This document shows positions 43,373 to 55,281 of a stretch of 64,000 bases of DNA, in pieces. Origin of the DNA: Pseudofabraea citricarpa. Taxonomy: Eukaryota > Ascomycota > Leotiomycetes > Helotiales > Dermateaceae. The DNA lies in the NCBI GenBank assembly GCA_029641185.1, contig JAPWGK010000003.1, positions 806,001-870,000 of the forward strand, written 5' to 3'. Within the stretch, counting starts at the first letter, position 1; the number at the start of each line of letters is the position of its first letter. Below the pieces are notes generated by a model. That model was not told the origin of the DNA. It saw nothing but the letters and a program-made list of their open reading frames with translations, and ran no database searches. Both the position numbers and the translations under genes were made by a program.

Positions 43373-46300
43373 TATCGAGGAGGTTAAGGTTACTCTGGCA
43401 GTGGTCTGTGTATTCTAGATACCAATTTGTTTTTATGCGAAGGAGTTTTCATCATGTAGAATATAAAACAATAGAAATTTGTAAATTCAGCCAAAACTCA
43501 GGTATCCAAATGAACAGATACTTTCAATGGCTTAGAGTAGCAAGTCATAGCCCTCTCTTCGATAGAAGCTCTCGATGAAGATTATGTCCTCTCTTCCACC
43601 AGTGTACAATTACCAACTAACAAAACTCGTTTCGTGGACTTGCTCAGACATGAATTTTCACCGATCAAAACTTTTCATGGGCCAGGAGAAAAAGTTTCCC
43701 TGGCCCTCTTCTGAACATGAAAGTCAATACAGCCAAGACTTGAAACAATGGCAGTGCTGAATTACTTTGGCATACAGCATACCACATACGGTCTAGCTGC
43801 TGGACATCTGAGACGTATCGGGATTGACAGACAGACAGATGCTTGCTGCAGTGAGCCTCGGTAAAAAATAGGGGTCGGGACCCGACCGCGATGGCACTGT
43901 GCGTAGGTATTATTTGCATCCGAACCTGCTCCCGCCTCTGTAACGGTACCGTGAAAGATGACAATCCGGCATTTCTCCTCAAATAATGGCATCTTCCATC
44001 CGGGTCTGCAAAGTCCGGGTCACATTCACCATCACATGACCGTATGCTCACCTCACGCGCACCTTCCCAACTTCGGTAAGGTTTATTCCAGGCCAAAGCT
44101 TTGCGAAAGCTTCAACGTCAAACATGGGAACCTCCTTGACCCATTCATTTTCCGTTTTGCTTGACAAACCATCTGAGCAAGGCGTCCACGGCCCTCGATA
44201 ACTCGCGACGAATTCAAGGCATATCAGCTATATGGTTGGAGACACTGCAGTGCGTGTCAAGACCTCTCTCCTCTTTTATTTTCAGAAGAGAGTGGAAGAT
44301 TCACTTGATTTTGATGCAAATCGAAGGGGACATCCTTTCATAATGTTATATTTTATGATTGGCAAGCGCCAATTGTTCATGCTACTAGTCTGCAGTCAGT
44401 CACCACGCGTTTACTGAGCATGGCCTTGGCCAAGTGGGCCGTTTCGTTTCTCGTGCAGACGGCGAGAATAGCACAGCGGTAGCTGTGTACTGGAGTCAAA
44501 TCAGGATTGTCCAGTTTACTACATGCCGCAAACATCTGGAGTCAGTTTACGAACTATCTCCTATCATATTGTTTTGATATGAGATGTTTTCCCCCGCCTT
44601 GCTGCTGGCAGTATCAGAATCGCCACCTTGCACTATCTGGTTTTGTTGTCTCCTCAACTTAGTAAGTTGGAAGACATAATTCCCATTTCGAATGCATGCA
44701 GTTGCAAGCTCTGGTAGGTAGTGTCTTAAGGTATGTATGGATGACTAAAGGTCTATAGTGCAGTTGAATACATCAACATATGGCACTAGCGAACCTGTTT
44801 TGTGTTTCGTGCCATATGACAGGTCCCTCGAATGGTTCGCAGTTCATGCATGGGAGCTGCACGGAATCCTTTTGCGAGTGTATTTCCTTCAAGACTGTCG
44901 TCGCTTGTAGCGAAGCACAGCAATACCTGTTCATAATCCCGACCGAGTGCTTCAGGCCTATTTTTATTGGCTTATTTGGAACGAGCCAATGTAGGCTACA
45001 ACAAGGCAAACAGAAACGACCAGGAATTTGGGTGCTTACAGGCTGTAACGCCCGGCTTGAGTGTGGAATTAAGACAATTTCGGCCCCCTGGTAACAATGC
45101 AGCTGACCACACATTAGCTGGCTGCAAATCGACGGAATGCTTATAAAACGAGTGCCCGCTCGAGAAAGATACTTCTGTTCTTGACTGACTTTTATTTCGG
45201 CTCTCTCTGGCGTTTCTGGACAGGTGAAAGACTCGCAATCTTACCACAATTTTGGAATCGTCGCTAATTTACTGTGCACATGCAGGAGGTGGTGACGTGC
45301 TGCAGTCGACACAACTTCGGGAAATGCACTGCAAGTCATCAAATCACAGCAACTATCAACTGACACGGGTCCAGAACCAAGTTTTCCTCGTCTTATGACG
45401 ATGCGTGCCCAAATCAAGCCGGGCCTTCTTTCGTGAGCCGCGAATTGTCCTCATCGAGCCTCATACCGGAATCATCCCGCACACTCCAAGCCTTTGCGGG
45501 GACTAGTAATGATTAGGCTCAGAAGTGGCTGATTAGTCGTTGGAGATCAGCGCAGCCTGATCAGGTCTTGATTCTACCATGTCGCCTTGAGAGGAATGCC
45601 GAACTTCTCCCTTGACCGACTGCGGTAACCCGTCATCCTACCACAGTCAAAAGTCACTATTATAAGGAAATGTGCGAGGCAAAGCGAAGAGCAGATAAAA
45701 ATCTTTTGAGTCACTGCTGTCACCTCAAATGGCAGTGCGGGGGCGACATGAGGAAAGATAACGTGGTAGCGAATATTTCCATCCGACTGGCTGAGACACT
45801 TCTGCCGCGAGTACGAGAGCTTTCAAACATTGAAGTGGCGACACCTCCTAGCAGTATTGGGATGCCTAGGCGGAAAGAATCGAAGAAGGCTACCGTGAGA
45901 GCTTGTGGCGTTCATATGTCCAAGTGTCCAAATATTGGGGGTTTGCTATGGACCAGAAGACGAACACCATCCTAAAGTGGCTATTAATCCTTGCCGGATC
46001 ATCTGCCCTTTCTCATATGCGATCTTGCCTCGTTCTGGTCATACTGCACAGGTTAAGCCAGGGACCTGCTACCCAAAATACCACAGATACCATGTTCACG
46101 ATTATATATTCTACTAGCCAAAACCAGCAATGCTCAGCGGAGCAAAGCTGCATCGCGTCTGACGCACAACGCAGATGCTCTGTAAGCCATTGGTTTGTGG
46201 AACATGTCAAGTGGAAAAGTTTGGTATTTATGTGACCCTAGGATCGCTTGTACACACTTTCAAGCGGAGGAATCGTTGTCTTCCACATTTTGGCTACAAG

Positions 46301-46543
46301 GCACGCAACCCCTCACCCTCCATGAGGCTTGCAATTCTTCTGGGTCAAGCTTTAGCTCTTTACGTATCCAGAAAACGAAACTGGTGAGCTTTGTAAACAC
46401 TCCATCTGTGCAGAACCCAGGAGAATGCCTCGTAGTGATCCCAAAAGTGTAGGTCAATCTCTCGCATGCAGGGACTGTAAATCTAAGTTCTGTAGAATTA
46501 TAGCTCGCAACGAAGACACTCGCATTCGAAGCCGGAAAAAAAT
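43373..46543. other. Gene-free stretch of 3.2 kb
   Basis: No convincing gene. Many ORFs of 60-145 codons overlap on both strands (for example 43665-44096 -, 44780-45094 +, 45670-45975 +, 46260-46595 -). None shows a domain, and none could be joined into a longer frame with plausible introns by eye. No terminal inverted repeats or transposase motif were noticed. Confidence 0.4.
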
Positions 46544-47574
46544 ATGAATGAACACAAATCATCTGCAAGCAAACCAGTAGCCTCGCGAATCCCACAGACA
46601 GGTTTCCTCTTCATCGCCAACGAACTACCGACAAACGATAATCCAGATGTCACTGGTAGCGTAGAGCCTGTCTTCCATCATGGTCGTTGGCGCCCACCCA
46701 TTGTCCCAGGAGGGTTTTACCCGCAAGTTCCCGGGCTTGTATACCGATGGAAAAATGGAGTTGTCAGTCAGGCAATTGGGTATGAGTGGAGTACTGGGCC
46801 CGTAGGACATCCACCTTATGCAAACGGGGCTGTGATTTGTGCGACAGGTTACCCACAGCCAGAGTATTACAGAGCAGCCACTGTATTCTACTGTAACCAC
46901 TTCGACAAATTCTTCGCAGCAGTAGGTGATGCAGGCACGAGGGATATGATTGAAGCGGACCCAATCGAAGACTGGCATCCGCTATCTTTCAGACATGAGA
47001 ATAATATCTCCTATGTTGACCATGTAGGTGACCAGCATTACCTTGCTGTCCGTCAAGCAAGCTGGATTCAACAGCTGTTGCCCAATACTTATCGATACCA
47101 CGAGCATGACGGGCCAGATCAAGGTAAGCATCTTTGGGCAAATTTTCTCTTCCTAGTATGGTCCATGTGTTTCAGAGGTTACAATTCATTTAGCTACTAA
47201 GTCATGCTCAATTTTTCTTATGACTTTTCAGAGCAAGCATGCTAACACAGAAACTCTGTGGTTCAAGGAGGTCTGGCGGGGCTGCTACCTCTTTTGATTG
47301 CTTTGATAGCCTTCTCATGTCCCACGCAAGCCGAACTTCGGGACGTACTCCTCGAGTACCGGGCTTGGAGTGGTCGCTCATGGGACGGGCATCCTCTGAA
47401 TACTGGCCGTGAGTCTTCTGCTCTAAAGTTATCTCAAGCCGACTAACGATACGATGTGCAGGCCGTGAGCATCGAGGCATGGTCGTCTCTGTCTTTACCG
47501 ATCCGGAGGATTCCTGCTCTACACCAGAAGCTCTGGTGGATTTTGAAAACGGCGATCTGCCAATCTTCACTTAG
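46544..47574 (+). CDS. Orphan protein, function unknown
   Basis: Proposed three exons: 46544-47123, 47268-47408 and 47462-47574; phases close to 277 residues. The first exon gives a Trp/Tyr/Pro-rich globular-looking region (HHGRWRPPIVPGG, YRWKNGVVSQAIGYEW). The second contains one hydrophobic stretch, LAGLLPLLIALIAF, then an ordinary soluble region with LLEYRAWSG. No signal peptide and no family recognised. Support comes from the 193-codon open first exon, a CTAAC branch element at 47241, and frames that stay open across both junctions. The first intron is rather long (144 nt) and the ATG context is ordinary. Exon 2 and 3 boundaries are less certain than those of other genes here. Confidence 0.45.
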
Positions 47575-48295
47575 AAGGCACCACCGCTCTTTCCGCCCAG
47601 ATCCAAATGGTACGAAATCGTGCTGAGCGAGCTCACACACTTTATATCACACCTATACGTTATGCGATCCTAACAGATGGCTTTCTACCTTTCATGGTTT
47701 ATTCAATGGAGTGAATGACTATCCTTGATGGCTCTCTCTCCTCTTATGAGTTATGACCCAGGAGTTTACTCGTTCATGTTGTATCGTGCTCTAGCAAGGA
47801 AGGGGGTGTTCTATTTGATTGCTCTATACCCGAGTGTTTATGATTCCGGGATTACGAATTTCTTTATACTAAATTCATGGTATCATCCATTTTTGTGATA
47901 CGTTTCTTCCCTAACAAAACGAAGTCAACATCGAATTCTCAGTTCTTTGTGCAACCGTGAAACGTCTAGAGGCCACACATCCTGTCAACGGTTCGAGCTA
48001 AAGCCGAAAATGGATCATGAATTTCTTTCTTCTTTATTGTATCTGGACTCCTCTGTAACGCTAGCGCCTGTTGAAATGCAAATGCAAATATCATGCATAG
48101 TTTGTCTTTTTTGTCAAGCTTTAGCTTAGCTTCTCTCCGACCCTTTTCCTGCGGCCATACACCATTGCCTTCGCTCCCGCCCCTTCCCTTCGTGATATTG
48201 AATAAAAAAACTCCGTCGTCAATCCCAAGTGCCTTCAAGGGCCTTATATTACCTCTCTTGGGTTGGGTCCAGCCTTGACATAGCGTTTCTTTTGC
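47575..48295. other. Convergent intergenic region
   Basis: Between the orphan gene (+) and AP-1 mu (-). No gene seen. The ORF pair at 47947-48278 is chance-like. Confidence 0.45.
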
Positions 48296-49965
48296 TCAGC
48301 TGACTTCCGGTAACCGCACGGCGATATCGCCGGATTGTGTAATATATCGAACCCATGGCAGAGAGGGATATTGTAACTGTTGAGTAATGTGTTAGTCTAC
48401 TGGGCTATGGAAGCAATGAAGTAACTGAATAGCAAACTGAATAGCAAACTGAACAGCAAACTGAACTCAACACTGGACTTGGTGTCGACTGATCAATAGG
48501 AGGGGTAGCAACTCCTTGATTGTGACACCAGCTGCCCAATGCAATCATGTGATGGACAATCGCATTCATTAAGTGTGTAAGGAGGGACGAGCGGATCGTA
48601 ACATACCTTTGGCTCAATGATCTTGAGATAGCGAACCTGGATACCACTGGTAGTGAAGTACGGGATCTCAAACTTGACGCTGATTGGTCGCTTGGCTCCT
48701 TTACTCCCACCCATACCACCCATACTGCCTCCGAAGCCTCCGGTCATACCACCTCCTACTTCATCATCACCTTTCACACTTGGCAGGCCTAGCTCGGCCC
48801 GCATGAGAAACTCCTTGTTACCTCCGAACTGCTTGATCTTCCATACGATGGCACTCTTCTCCGGCGCGTAATGCACACTTCCAATGTTTGTTCGGAACCT
48901 TGGAGAGTCGGCATCCTCGGGTACTGGAACTGTGATCTCGACGTTGTTGGCTGTGCTACGACGCTTGAACTGAGCCTTGGCTTTCAACATATACTCAATT
49001 CTGCTACCTGAATGTGACTCCACAATACACTCTACCCAGATGAGCGGCTTGACTTGTGTATTTAAACGGTAGGACATGAGCTCGAACTCTCCATCCGGCG
49101 GAATAAAAGAAATAGTTCGGTCGTTCTCGAATCGCGATAATCGCACACATTGATGGAACTTGACATCTTCCATCTCGATAGCCTTTCCTCTTGTTGCTCG
49201 TCCAGTTGTCTCGAACATGACTTTGTCGTTCAAGCCTAGCCGTAATTCAGGCATACCAGACAAGTAGCACTTCATCTTAATAGCACCAAGGATTTCTGAG
49301 CGCAGGACGTTGCCGTTAGAGGAAACAAGGAGGTTGAGAGACTCGACAACATCGAGGAAGACCTCGTTCTTCCTGTACCGGATTCCTTCTGATCGCCATG
49401 ATACAGCGTTTGTGACAGCGATGGGAGGTCGTGCTTGGATCTCGAGTTTGTGTGATTCTTGGGTGATGTATTCTTGTAAGATCTTGGATTCGGTAGTTTG
49501 TGGGTAGCCAAAATCCATCATCTCGTCTAGTAATTCATAGATAATGACAAAATTATCTCGTATAGATTCTTCCTCAAGCTCCTTGAAGTATTCGGTGAAG
49601 ACCTCGACAATCTTGTGTAGGAAAAGGAGTATCTCTGCAGCATTTGTGTTCCGTTTTGTCAAAGCCAGAAGGTAGAGGTTATTGTGCCGGATATATAGAT
49701 ACTATAATCATGTTAAATAAATGGTCGTGCAAGATGCGCAGTGTCCATACGTTGATTCCTTCATCTGAGAAGCATGGTGGCACGGCCGAGCTCTCTTCTT
49801 CAGCCTCACTCAGGAGTATTGGAAATTTTTCAACTGCAGACATAGGAATATCTCCTCTGTAGTTTCGTGCCAACAGGGTCTGTGTAGCATTAGCCAAGTT
49901 CAAACATTGCCATGGGACACGTCTACCTTGCCCTTGAGGTCCAGAAAGAAGACAGCGGACGCCAT
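48296..49965 (-). CDS. apm1: AP-1 clathrin adaptor medium (mu) subunit
   Basis: Four exons: 49965-49927, 49879-49751, 49701-48607 and 48376-48296, giving 447 residues, the usual length of fungal AP-1 mu. The longin-like N-terminus MASAVFFLDLKGK continues across the first intron into TLLARNYRGDI. After FGYPQTTE the mu homology domain begins with VSWRSEGIRYRKNEVFLDV, the typical cargo-binding domain that recognises YxxPhi signals. It ends PSLPWVRYITQSGD, which requires the last exon. A Gly/Met-rich insert (GGGMTGGFGGSMGG region, about residues 370-395) interrupts the C-terminal domain. AP-1 sorts cargo between trans-Golgi and endosomes. The last intron (230 nt) is unusually long and carries a 12-base tandem repeat. 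Confidence 0.95.
48423..48470. repeat. 12-base tandem repeat inside the last apm1 intron
   Basis: Four adjacent copies of AACTGAATAGCA, with the third reading AACTGAACAGCA and the fourth AACTGAACTCAA. They lie within the 230-nt final intron of the AP-1 mu gene, which is four to five times longer than its other introns. Confidence 0.8.
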
Positions 49966-51490
49966 TGTGGATAATGGTGAGGATGGAAGAGGTCGAGATC
50001 AATTAGAGCGCCGTGATGGCTAGAGGAGTGAGATCAGAAGCAATAAGTCATTCGAGTCTGCGGAAGATACAATGCGATCAAGGGAGGAGGATGACAATCA
50101 ATTCAACCACGGGAGACTGGACCCCACGTCTTGGAGCTTCATCAACGACCTGACCAGAGTGTCGCTTGTTGTGGGTGCCTGAGGCAGCAGTAAAGCTTAC
50201 CTCACTAGCGCTTGTGGTGCGAAAAGTGTGATATAAAAGATTCTCGCATCATGCTACGCGGCTCTCCTTCTTTCCTTCCATACCGGCCACAACTTAGACA
50301 GTGCCAGCTCATCAGCCCCAATCAAGATCTGCTTTCTGCAGATCTAACCGGGGCATCAATTGCGATGCTGGCGATTTTGCGGTTTCCGGAGAAGGACAGG
50401 CGCCATTAAGATCAAACAAGCTTCCCATTCATGGGAAAATATAGCTTAGGCGAGTCAGAGGCTTCTTACATATCATCTACAGTACATTCTGGCTCTTTCG
50501 CTATGGGGAGCGGTTGACATGGGATCGTGGAGAAGGGGAACATGGAGGCATATGTTCGTGGTTCATGATTGATCGGGGCCAACTGTTACGGTTTCCTTGG
50601 AGTCTAGGCTCTGCGCCAGTGATCTCGATATGATGGCCTTGCTTTTCCTGAACTGAGACTTTGCTTGTGATTTGTCTTGTCTCGTCGACCCTCTCAATTG
50701 CCGACTGGACTACACTACCTACACCACCTACACACGGCCGGCCAAACCAATGGCATTGTGCCTCTTGCGGAGCGTTTGTCCGCGCTGTTCTGTCCGTCGC
50801 CACGTTGCGGAAGCGACGCAGTGGGATCATCACAAGCCAGAGTTTGTTGGTAAAAGCCAAAGCCTATCTTTGGCTTATCGACGGTAATTTACTTTGCAGT
50901 AGGTTGATAGTCTAAAAATCCCAGGGTTTGACACCCATTTCACTGCCTCATTGCCCGTATCAGCTGTCACAAGAAGAACAGAGCGCTTTCTCTTGCCATC
51001 CGAGTCCCAAATTTCTCATTTCTCTAAGGCTTCGCGTCGCTTGGCAGCGCAGCTTACAGTAGTGCCCGAATGCCATGTGATCGGTGTTGCTCGTGATGCA
51101 ACCTCCACGGCACTTGTACTTCAACCTCCCCACGCCTCTGTCTGTACCTTGGACATCTCCTTCATACCTCTCTCCCTTGATCTGGCTCGCAGACGCATGG
51201 AGATATGTAGAGCAGTCGTCTTCGAACACCAGCCACTCCGATCCTTACTTGTACATATCATACCTATCGGCCGTGGTCGGCGCGGCTAGATTGTATTCAC
51301 ATCGTCACAAGCCAAAAATCCTCAGCCGACGTACGATCGCCGACGCGCCCGTACAGCAAATGCAGCACCACAAACTGCGGTGACAAGAGAAGGAAAAAAA
51401 GAAAAAAGCAAACCTCTTCCTGCGACTCGCTGTCAGCATATCTGCCGCAGACCGGAACGTCTCACACACGGTCGTCGGTGTGCGAGCATA
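49966..51490. promoter_or_regulatory. Divergent promoter region, apm1 / opi1
   Basis: About 1.5 kb between the two start codons. Short ORFs (50501-50860, 50661-50915, 50951-51289) overlap and show nothing recognisable. Sequence just before the opi1 ATG has a purine-rich run (51380-51420). Because Opi1 regulates phospholipid genes, INO-type elements could be expected, but none is claimed. Confidence 0.4.
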
Positions 51491-53265
51491 ATGGAGCAAA
51501 CCATCCCCTCCGAGCGAGATCAGCCTCCGCCCTCGTACACTTCACATGCGCAATCCCACGACCCAAATTCGATAACACTCCCTTCCGTACCCACGACAGA
51601 CCTCCCGACAATCCACCATGAACGCCGGCTACCCCCTCTGCCTGTTGCGCCAGTAGAGCAAAGATTCCGAACAGAACCCGCCCCCGAACCCTACACATGG
51701 CCGTCGTCAAATCCTCTGACCGCATATTACCAACCCGGACCTGCGAAACTCTCTCCTACATATAAAGCGGCCAACTGCATAGACTCTCCAGGTGCTATGG
51801 ACCTCGACTCATCCACCCCCGAGAGTCGTGGTCGTCGTGGCGGCAGCGTCCTGTCGATGGATGACCCAGACGTGCGCCTGGCCGCTGAAGCACTTGGAGA
51901 CCTCAGAGCAGGTAAGGACGTTCTTGTCTCTGATTAAAATTGCTCTTTTGTCTAATCCATGCCGTAGACTTCATAACCTCTCCCACCTCTACCAGTATAG
52001 GGTTACCTAATCCGTCGCAATCTACCCTTCAACAACCAAGTTCCACGGCCCCGGAACCCCTCCTCTCTCTTCTTACTACTTCTCACCCTCTCATTGGAAA
52101 TGCGATTGGTGGCTCGTTATCTGCATATTCTGCTTCGAAGAATTATAGTCCTCGTTTCAAATCTAGTGCTGAGTATGTTGAAAGACGAATTACTCCAGTG
52201 GTTAACACTGTTGGAACAATCAATCGTATTACAGGAGTTGAAGGCGGTGTTAGATGGTTCTTAGGTGCTCGTCGACCAAGTCATCATGCGCCGTCCGAGA
52301 ACGAGTCGGGTTCAGAGTCGCACAAGCGCCGAAAATTCGACAGGCGTGATACGGACGACGAAATTGATATGAACGCACCGCGAGATCCATTTGCGGTTCA
52401 CCGTCAGGAGTCTCAGCATCGCGACCGTAGGCATAGTCAAGTTTCTACGACAGACAGTCTTCCTGCTTATGACGATCATCGTAGCCCTAGTTATGAGGCT
52501 GCACAACAAGCGCTTGTCCCAACCCAGACTGAGGGGCCCAACAGCCCTGGGAGCAGTTGGCAATCAAGGCTTGTCTTATCAACAAGTGGCCTTAGTATCG
52601 CCATGAGCGAGGAAAGCTTGCGAAGCTTAAAATACTGCTTAGGCTGGCTCAAGTGGGCCAATGATCACCTAGGCAAAATTGTTAATGCTTTGAGGGATGT
52701 ATTAGATCAGTCTGCTTATACTCCGGCGCCGGCGATAGAGGAAGGTCCAATTACTGAGAAGTCTGGTCAATTAATTGTAAGGACTGATGCTGAGAGATCA
52801 GCTCTAAGTGCTCGGATTGCGGCGTTGAAGTCCGATGTTCTGAAGACTCTCAAGGATGTTGTAGATATTGTTTCGAAGTACGCTGGTGGTGCTCTTCCAG
52901 ATAACGCCAAAGTTTTGGTGCGAAGGCATCTCACTTCGCTGCCTCGGCGATTCAAAATGGCCAGCGAAATCTCTAAAAACAACGCAAACTCTGAAGAGAA
53001 AGGAGATAGAGATATCACAGATGGTGCGCATAGAGTCATGGTCCTTGCAAGAGAAGGTTTGGATATGATGGCGCAGGTTTCCGGAGTTCTTGACGGTACT
53101 ATCGTTAGTGCGGAAGAATGGTGCGAGAAGCTCGGACGGAAGAAGAGAGAAGAGGCAGAGGCTGCATCGGAGAAGCCATTTGCTCCACCATCTTGGAGTG
53201 AAAGCATGCCCAGGCTTGCTGACGCGGACACTGCGCCTGAGGGGCCTGATGTCAAAATGACTTGA
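51491..53265 (+). CDS. opi1: Opi1-type transcriptional repressor of phospholipid genes
   Basis: Two exons, 51491-51911 and 51968-53265, giving 572 residues. Opi1-family signatures are spread through the protein: DDPDVRLAAEALGDLRADF spanning the intron, SLSAYSASKNYSPRFKSSAEY, the NTVG..TGVEGGVRWFLG block, and a long conserved helical C-terminus with LKYCLGWLKWANDHLGKI. In yeast Opi1 is held at the ER by phosphatidic acid and Scs2 and represses INO1-type genes when released. The disordered Pro-rich first 100 residues and a basic SHKRRKFDRRD segment (likely nuclear localisation and lipid-binding) fit. A start 111 bases upstream would use a GTG and was not chosen. Confidence 0.92.
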
Positions 53266-53769
53266 TATATATTGAAAGGGGGGTTTGGGAGGGATGGATC
53301 GGGAAATGGATATTGGCGTCCTACGAGGGTTCGAGCAAGATAATGGCGTGCAGCAGGAGTTGGGAAAGTCTACGCTGTTTTATACCACGTTGTTTTGTTC
53401 AGGATTTATTTTTTAATCCTGGCTATGTATATGAAGGTAGACGCAAGATCTGGATTGTGAATGGGTATTTTCTATGTTTCAAAATTCAACCATTATGCTA
53501 TTCCATGATTTTCCGAAGAATTCAAGACTCATGTTGTTAGCCGAGAGTGAAACATCCTTTGAAATAGTGTCTTCAGTGACATGAAAGAGAGAAGGGTATC
53601 GAACTTCCGCCACGCCATGTCACTAAACAACTCTCAAACATTCTTTCACGGCCTGTGGACTTAAGAATGGCTTGCTCCACCTCTATTTCAATCATGCAAA
53701 CCAATTCGGCATTCATTCAGTCCCCATATTTGGAAATTCTTTTGGCACAAAAATCACAGAACCTACAAG
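53266..53769. other. Intergenic after opi1
   Basis: Likely opi1 3' untranslated region and the promoter of the next plus-strand gene. No gene seen. Confidence 0.5.
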
Positions 53770-55203
53770 ATGTCCCCATTGCCAAGTCTTCAAAGACCGA
53801 TGTACAGATCCCAGGTGGTTCTCGTTTCACTGTTGTGCTTTTTCGTCTTTTTCATCATCATCAGTAGTACAACTTTGATTCCATTGACCAAGCCTCACCA
53901 GCCAATTCCGACATACACCGTGGTCGCATCAGCAATCGTATTTGGCGCCATCTTATTCTTGGTTTTTATACTAGGCTACTGGTGGAGATCTAGCAGCATA
54001 GACAGGTTGAATGACGAGAGGAGCTCCAACACACATCCGCTCTCGAACATCGGGGGATTTATCCAGGACGGAAACCACAGACCAGCCAGAGATTGGCCAA
54101 CATCAAGATCACAGGACGAGAGTATAGAGAACCAGATTCCAGCACAGGATGGAAATCAACAGAGCAATTTACCGATCATTACGGATTCTGAAAGGAGATA
54201 TCCCCGCGGCTATGCGAGACCAAGCGATGAGAGACTAAATGCAACTACCCCAGGATTTGGACACGAGCAAGCTCCCACTGCACCTCAAATACCCCAACCG
54301 ACCTTTTCTCCTGCTCGATATCCAACAGGCCCTCAGGTGCAGAAATTATATACATCTCCTGGAGCTAGGTCACGACAAGCATCTCGAAATCTGACACCTA
54401 ATATACCTATTCATATACAAAGACCGGACAACGTCCATCTCCATGGCGAGTCCGCTTCATATCCCCCTCCCCCCTTGAGAATGCAGAAGAATCGAACTGG
54501 ACCGGTCAGGCATCCCGCTGACACCAGGACATCACCAACTGGACCATCCATAGATCAGACGAGAGCATCCGGGAAACCAGAAACCCAACCAGAAGGAGGC
54601 TCGCCAAGAGCACCTTCTCGGAAAACTGCTTCCCGTGGATATCAAGCATACAATCCCACCCTCAACACCTCTGTCCGCTCACACAACCCATACCCTGCGC
54701 CTATACGTAGACAGGTCGATATAGCACTAGATTCACCATGTTTGAATGGTGGTACGGATTCAAGGTCAGCAGCAGCCACTGGACCGCACTCGGCTCAGCC
54801 TGCAACGAATCCAACAAACACAAACGACCAAATGCAGGCTCGCATTAGTTCGAAGGTCGTCGATCGAACGACTCCCCCACCAATGGCTCCCACAAACGGT
54901 GCACCAGGACCGCCCATTCAGGGACGGAGTTTGGCTGCTTCAGGACGGGAGGGGATCATGGACTCTGGAGCCAGTATGCCGGTAAGCAATCGGGAGGAGG
55001 AGCAGAACCTACATGGAAACCCCGCCCGCGCCAGCAGCGTGCCGGTACTCAATCAGGAGCTGGAGGAAGAGGATGAGAATGACAGAGGCGTGGTTGACGA
55101 TGCGATGAGTTCTTTTTCTGGTCGTGGTCCTGCGTTTCTGGCATCGGTGAAATTGGGTTCGGGACAAGATTTCATGGGAGACAGCAGACCAGGTTGGACA
55201 TAA
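53770..55203 (+). CDS. Membrane-anchored, largely disordered protein of unknown function
   Basis: One uninterrupted frame of 477 residues. Two hydrophobic helices (about 17-37 and 48-69) sit at the N-terminus, separated by a short Thr/Pro-rich loop, then WWRSSS marks the inner boundary. The remaining 400 residues are Pro, Ser, Gln, Arg and Asn-rich with almost no hydrophobic clusters, ending in an acidic EELEEEDEND patch followed by a short more ordered tail (SSFSGRGPAFLASVKLG). No domain recognised. The long open frame with ordinary codon use and the clean two-helix start support a real gene. Probably lineage-specific, perhaps a cell-wall or plasma-membrane scaffold, but that is speculation. 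Confidence 0.65.
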   Translation: MSPLPSLQRPMYRSQVVLVSLLCFFVFFIIISSTTLIPLTKPHQPIPTYTVVASAIVFGAILFLVFILGYWWRSSSIDRLNDERSSNTHPLSNIGGFIQDGNHRPARDWPTSRSQDESIENQIPAQDGNQQSNLPIITDSERRYPRGYARPSDERLNATTPGFGHEQAPTAPQIPQPTFSPARYPTGPQVQKLYTSPGARSRQASRNLTPNIPIHIQRPDNVHLHGESASYPPPPLRMQKNRTGPVRHPADTRTSPTGPSIDQTRASGKPETQPEGGSPRAPSRKTASRGYQAYNPTLNTSVRSHNPYPAPIRRQVDIALDSPCLNGGTDSRSAAATGPHSAQPATNPTNTNDQMQARISSKVVDRTTPPPMAPTNGAPGPPIQGRSLAASGREGIMDSGASMPVSNREEEQNLHGNPARASSVPVLNQELEEEDENDRGVVDDAMSSFSGRGPAFLASVKLGSGQDFMGDSRPGWT

Positions 55204-55249
55204 TTTGAAGTAGCTGCTTTGATCTTTTGAAAATGCAATGCTGATGATC

Positions 55250-55281
<32 letters not shown>

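Noticed and set aside
42777..43418. Plus-strand ORF of 213 codons
   Set aside because: Out-of-frame shadow of the GT32 gene, rich in His, Gln and Lys because of the repetitive tail.
47985..48005. Possible tRNA B-box (GGTTCGAGC)
   Set aside because: No matching A-box or cloverleaf could be drawn around it. The same kind of partial match near 53330 and 13038 also failed.
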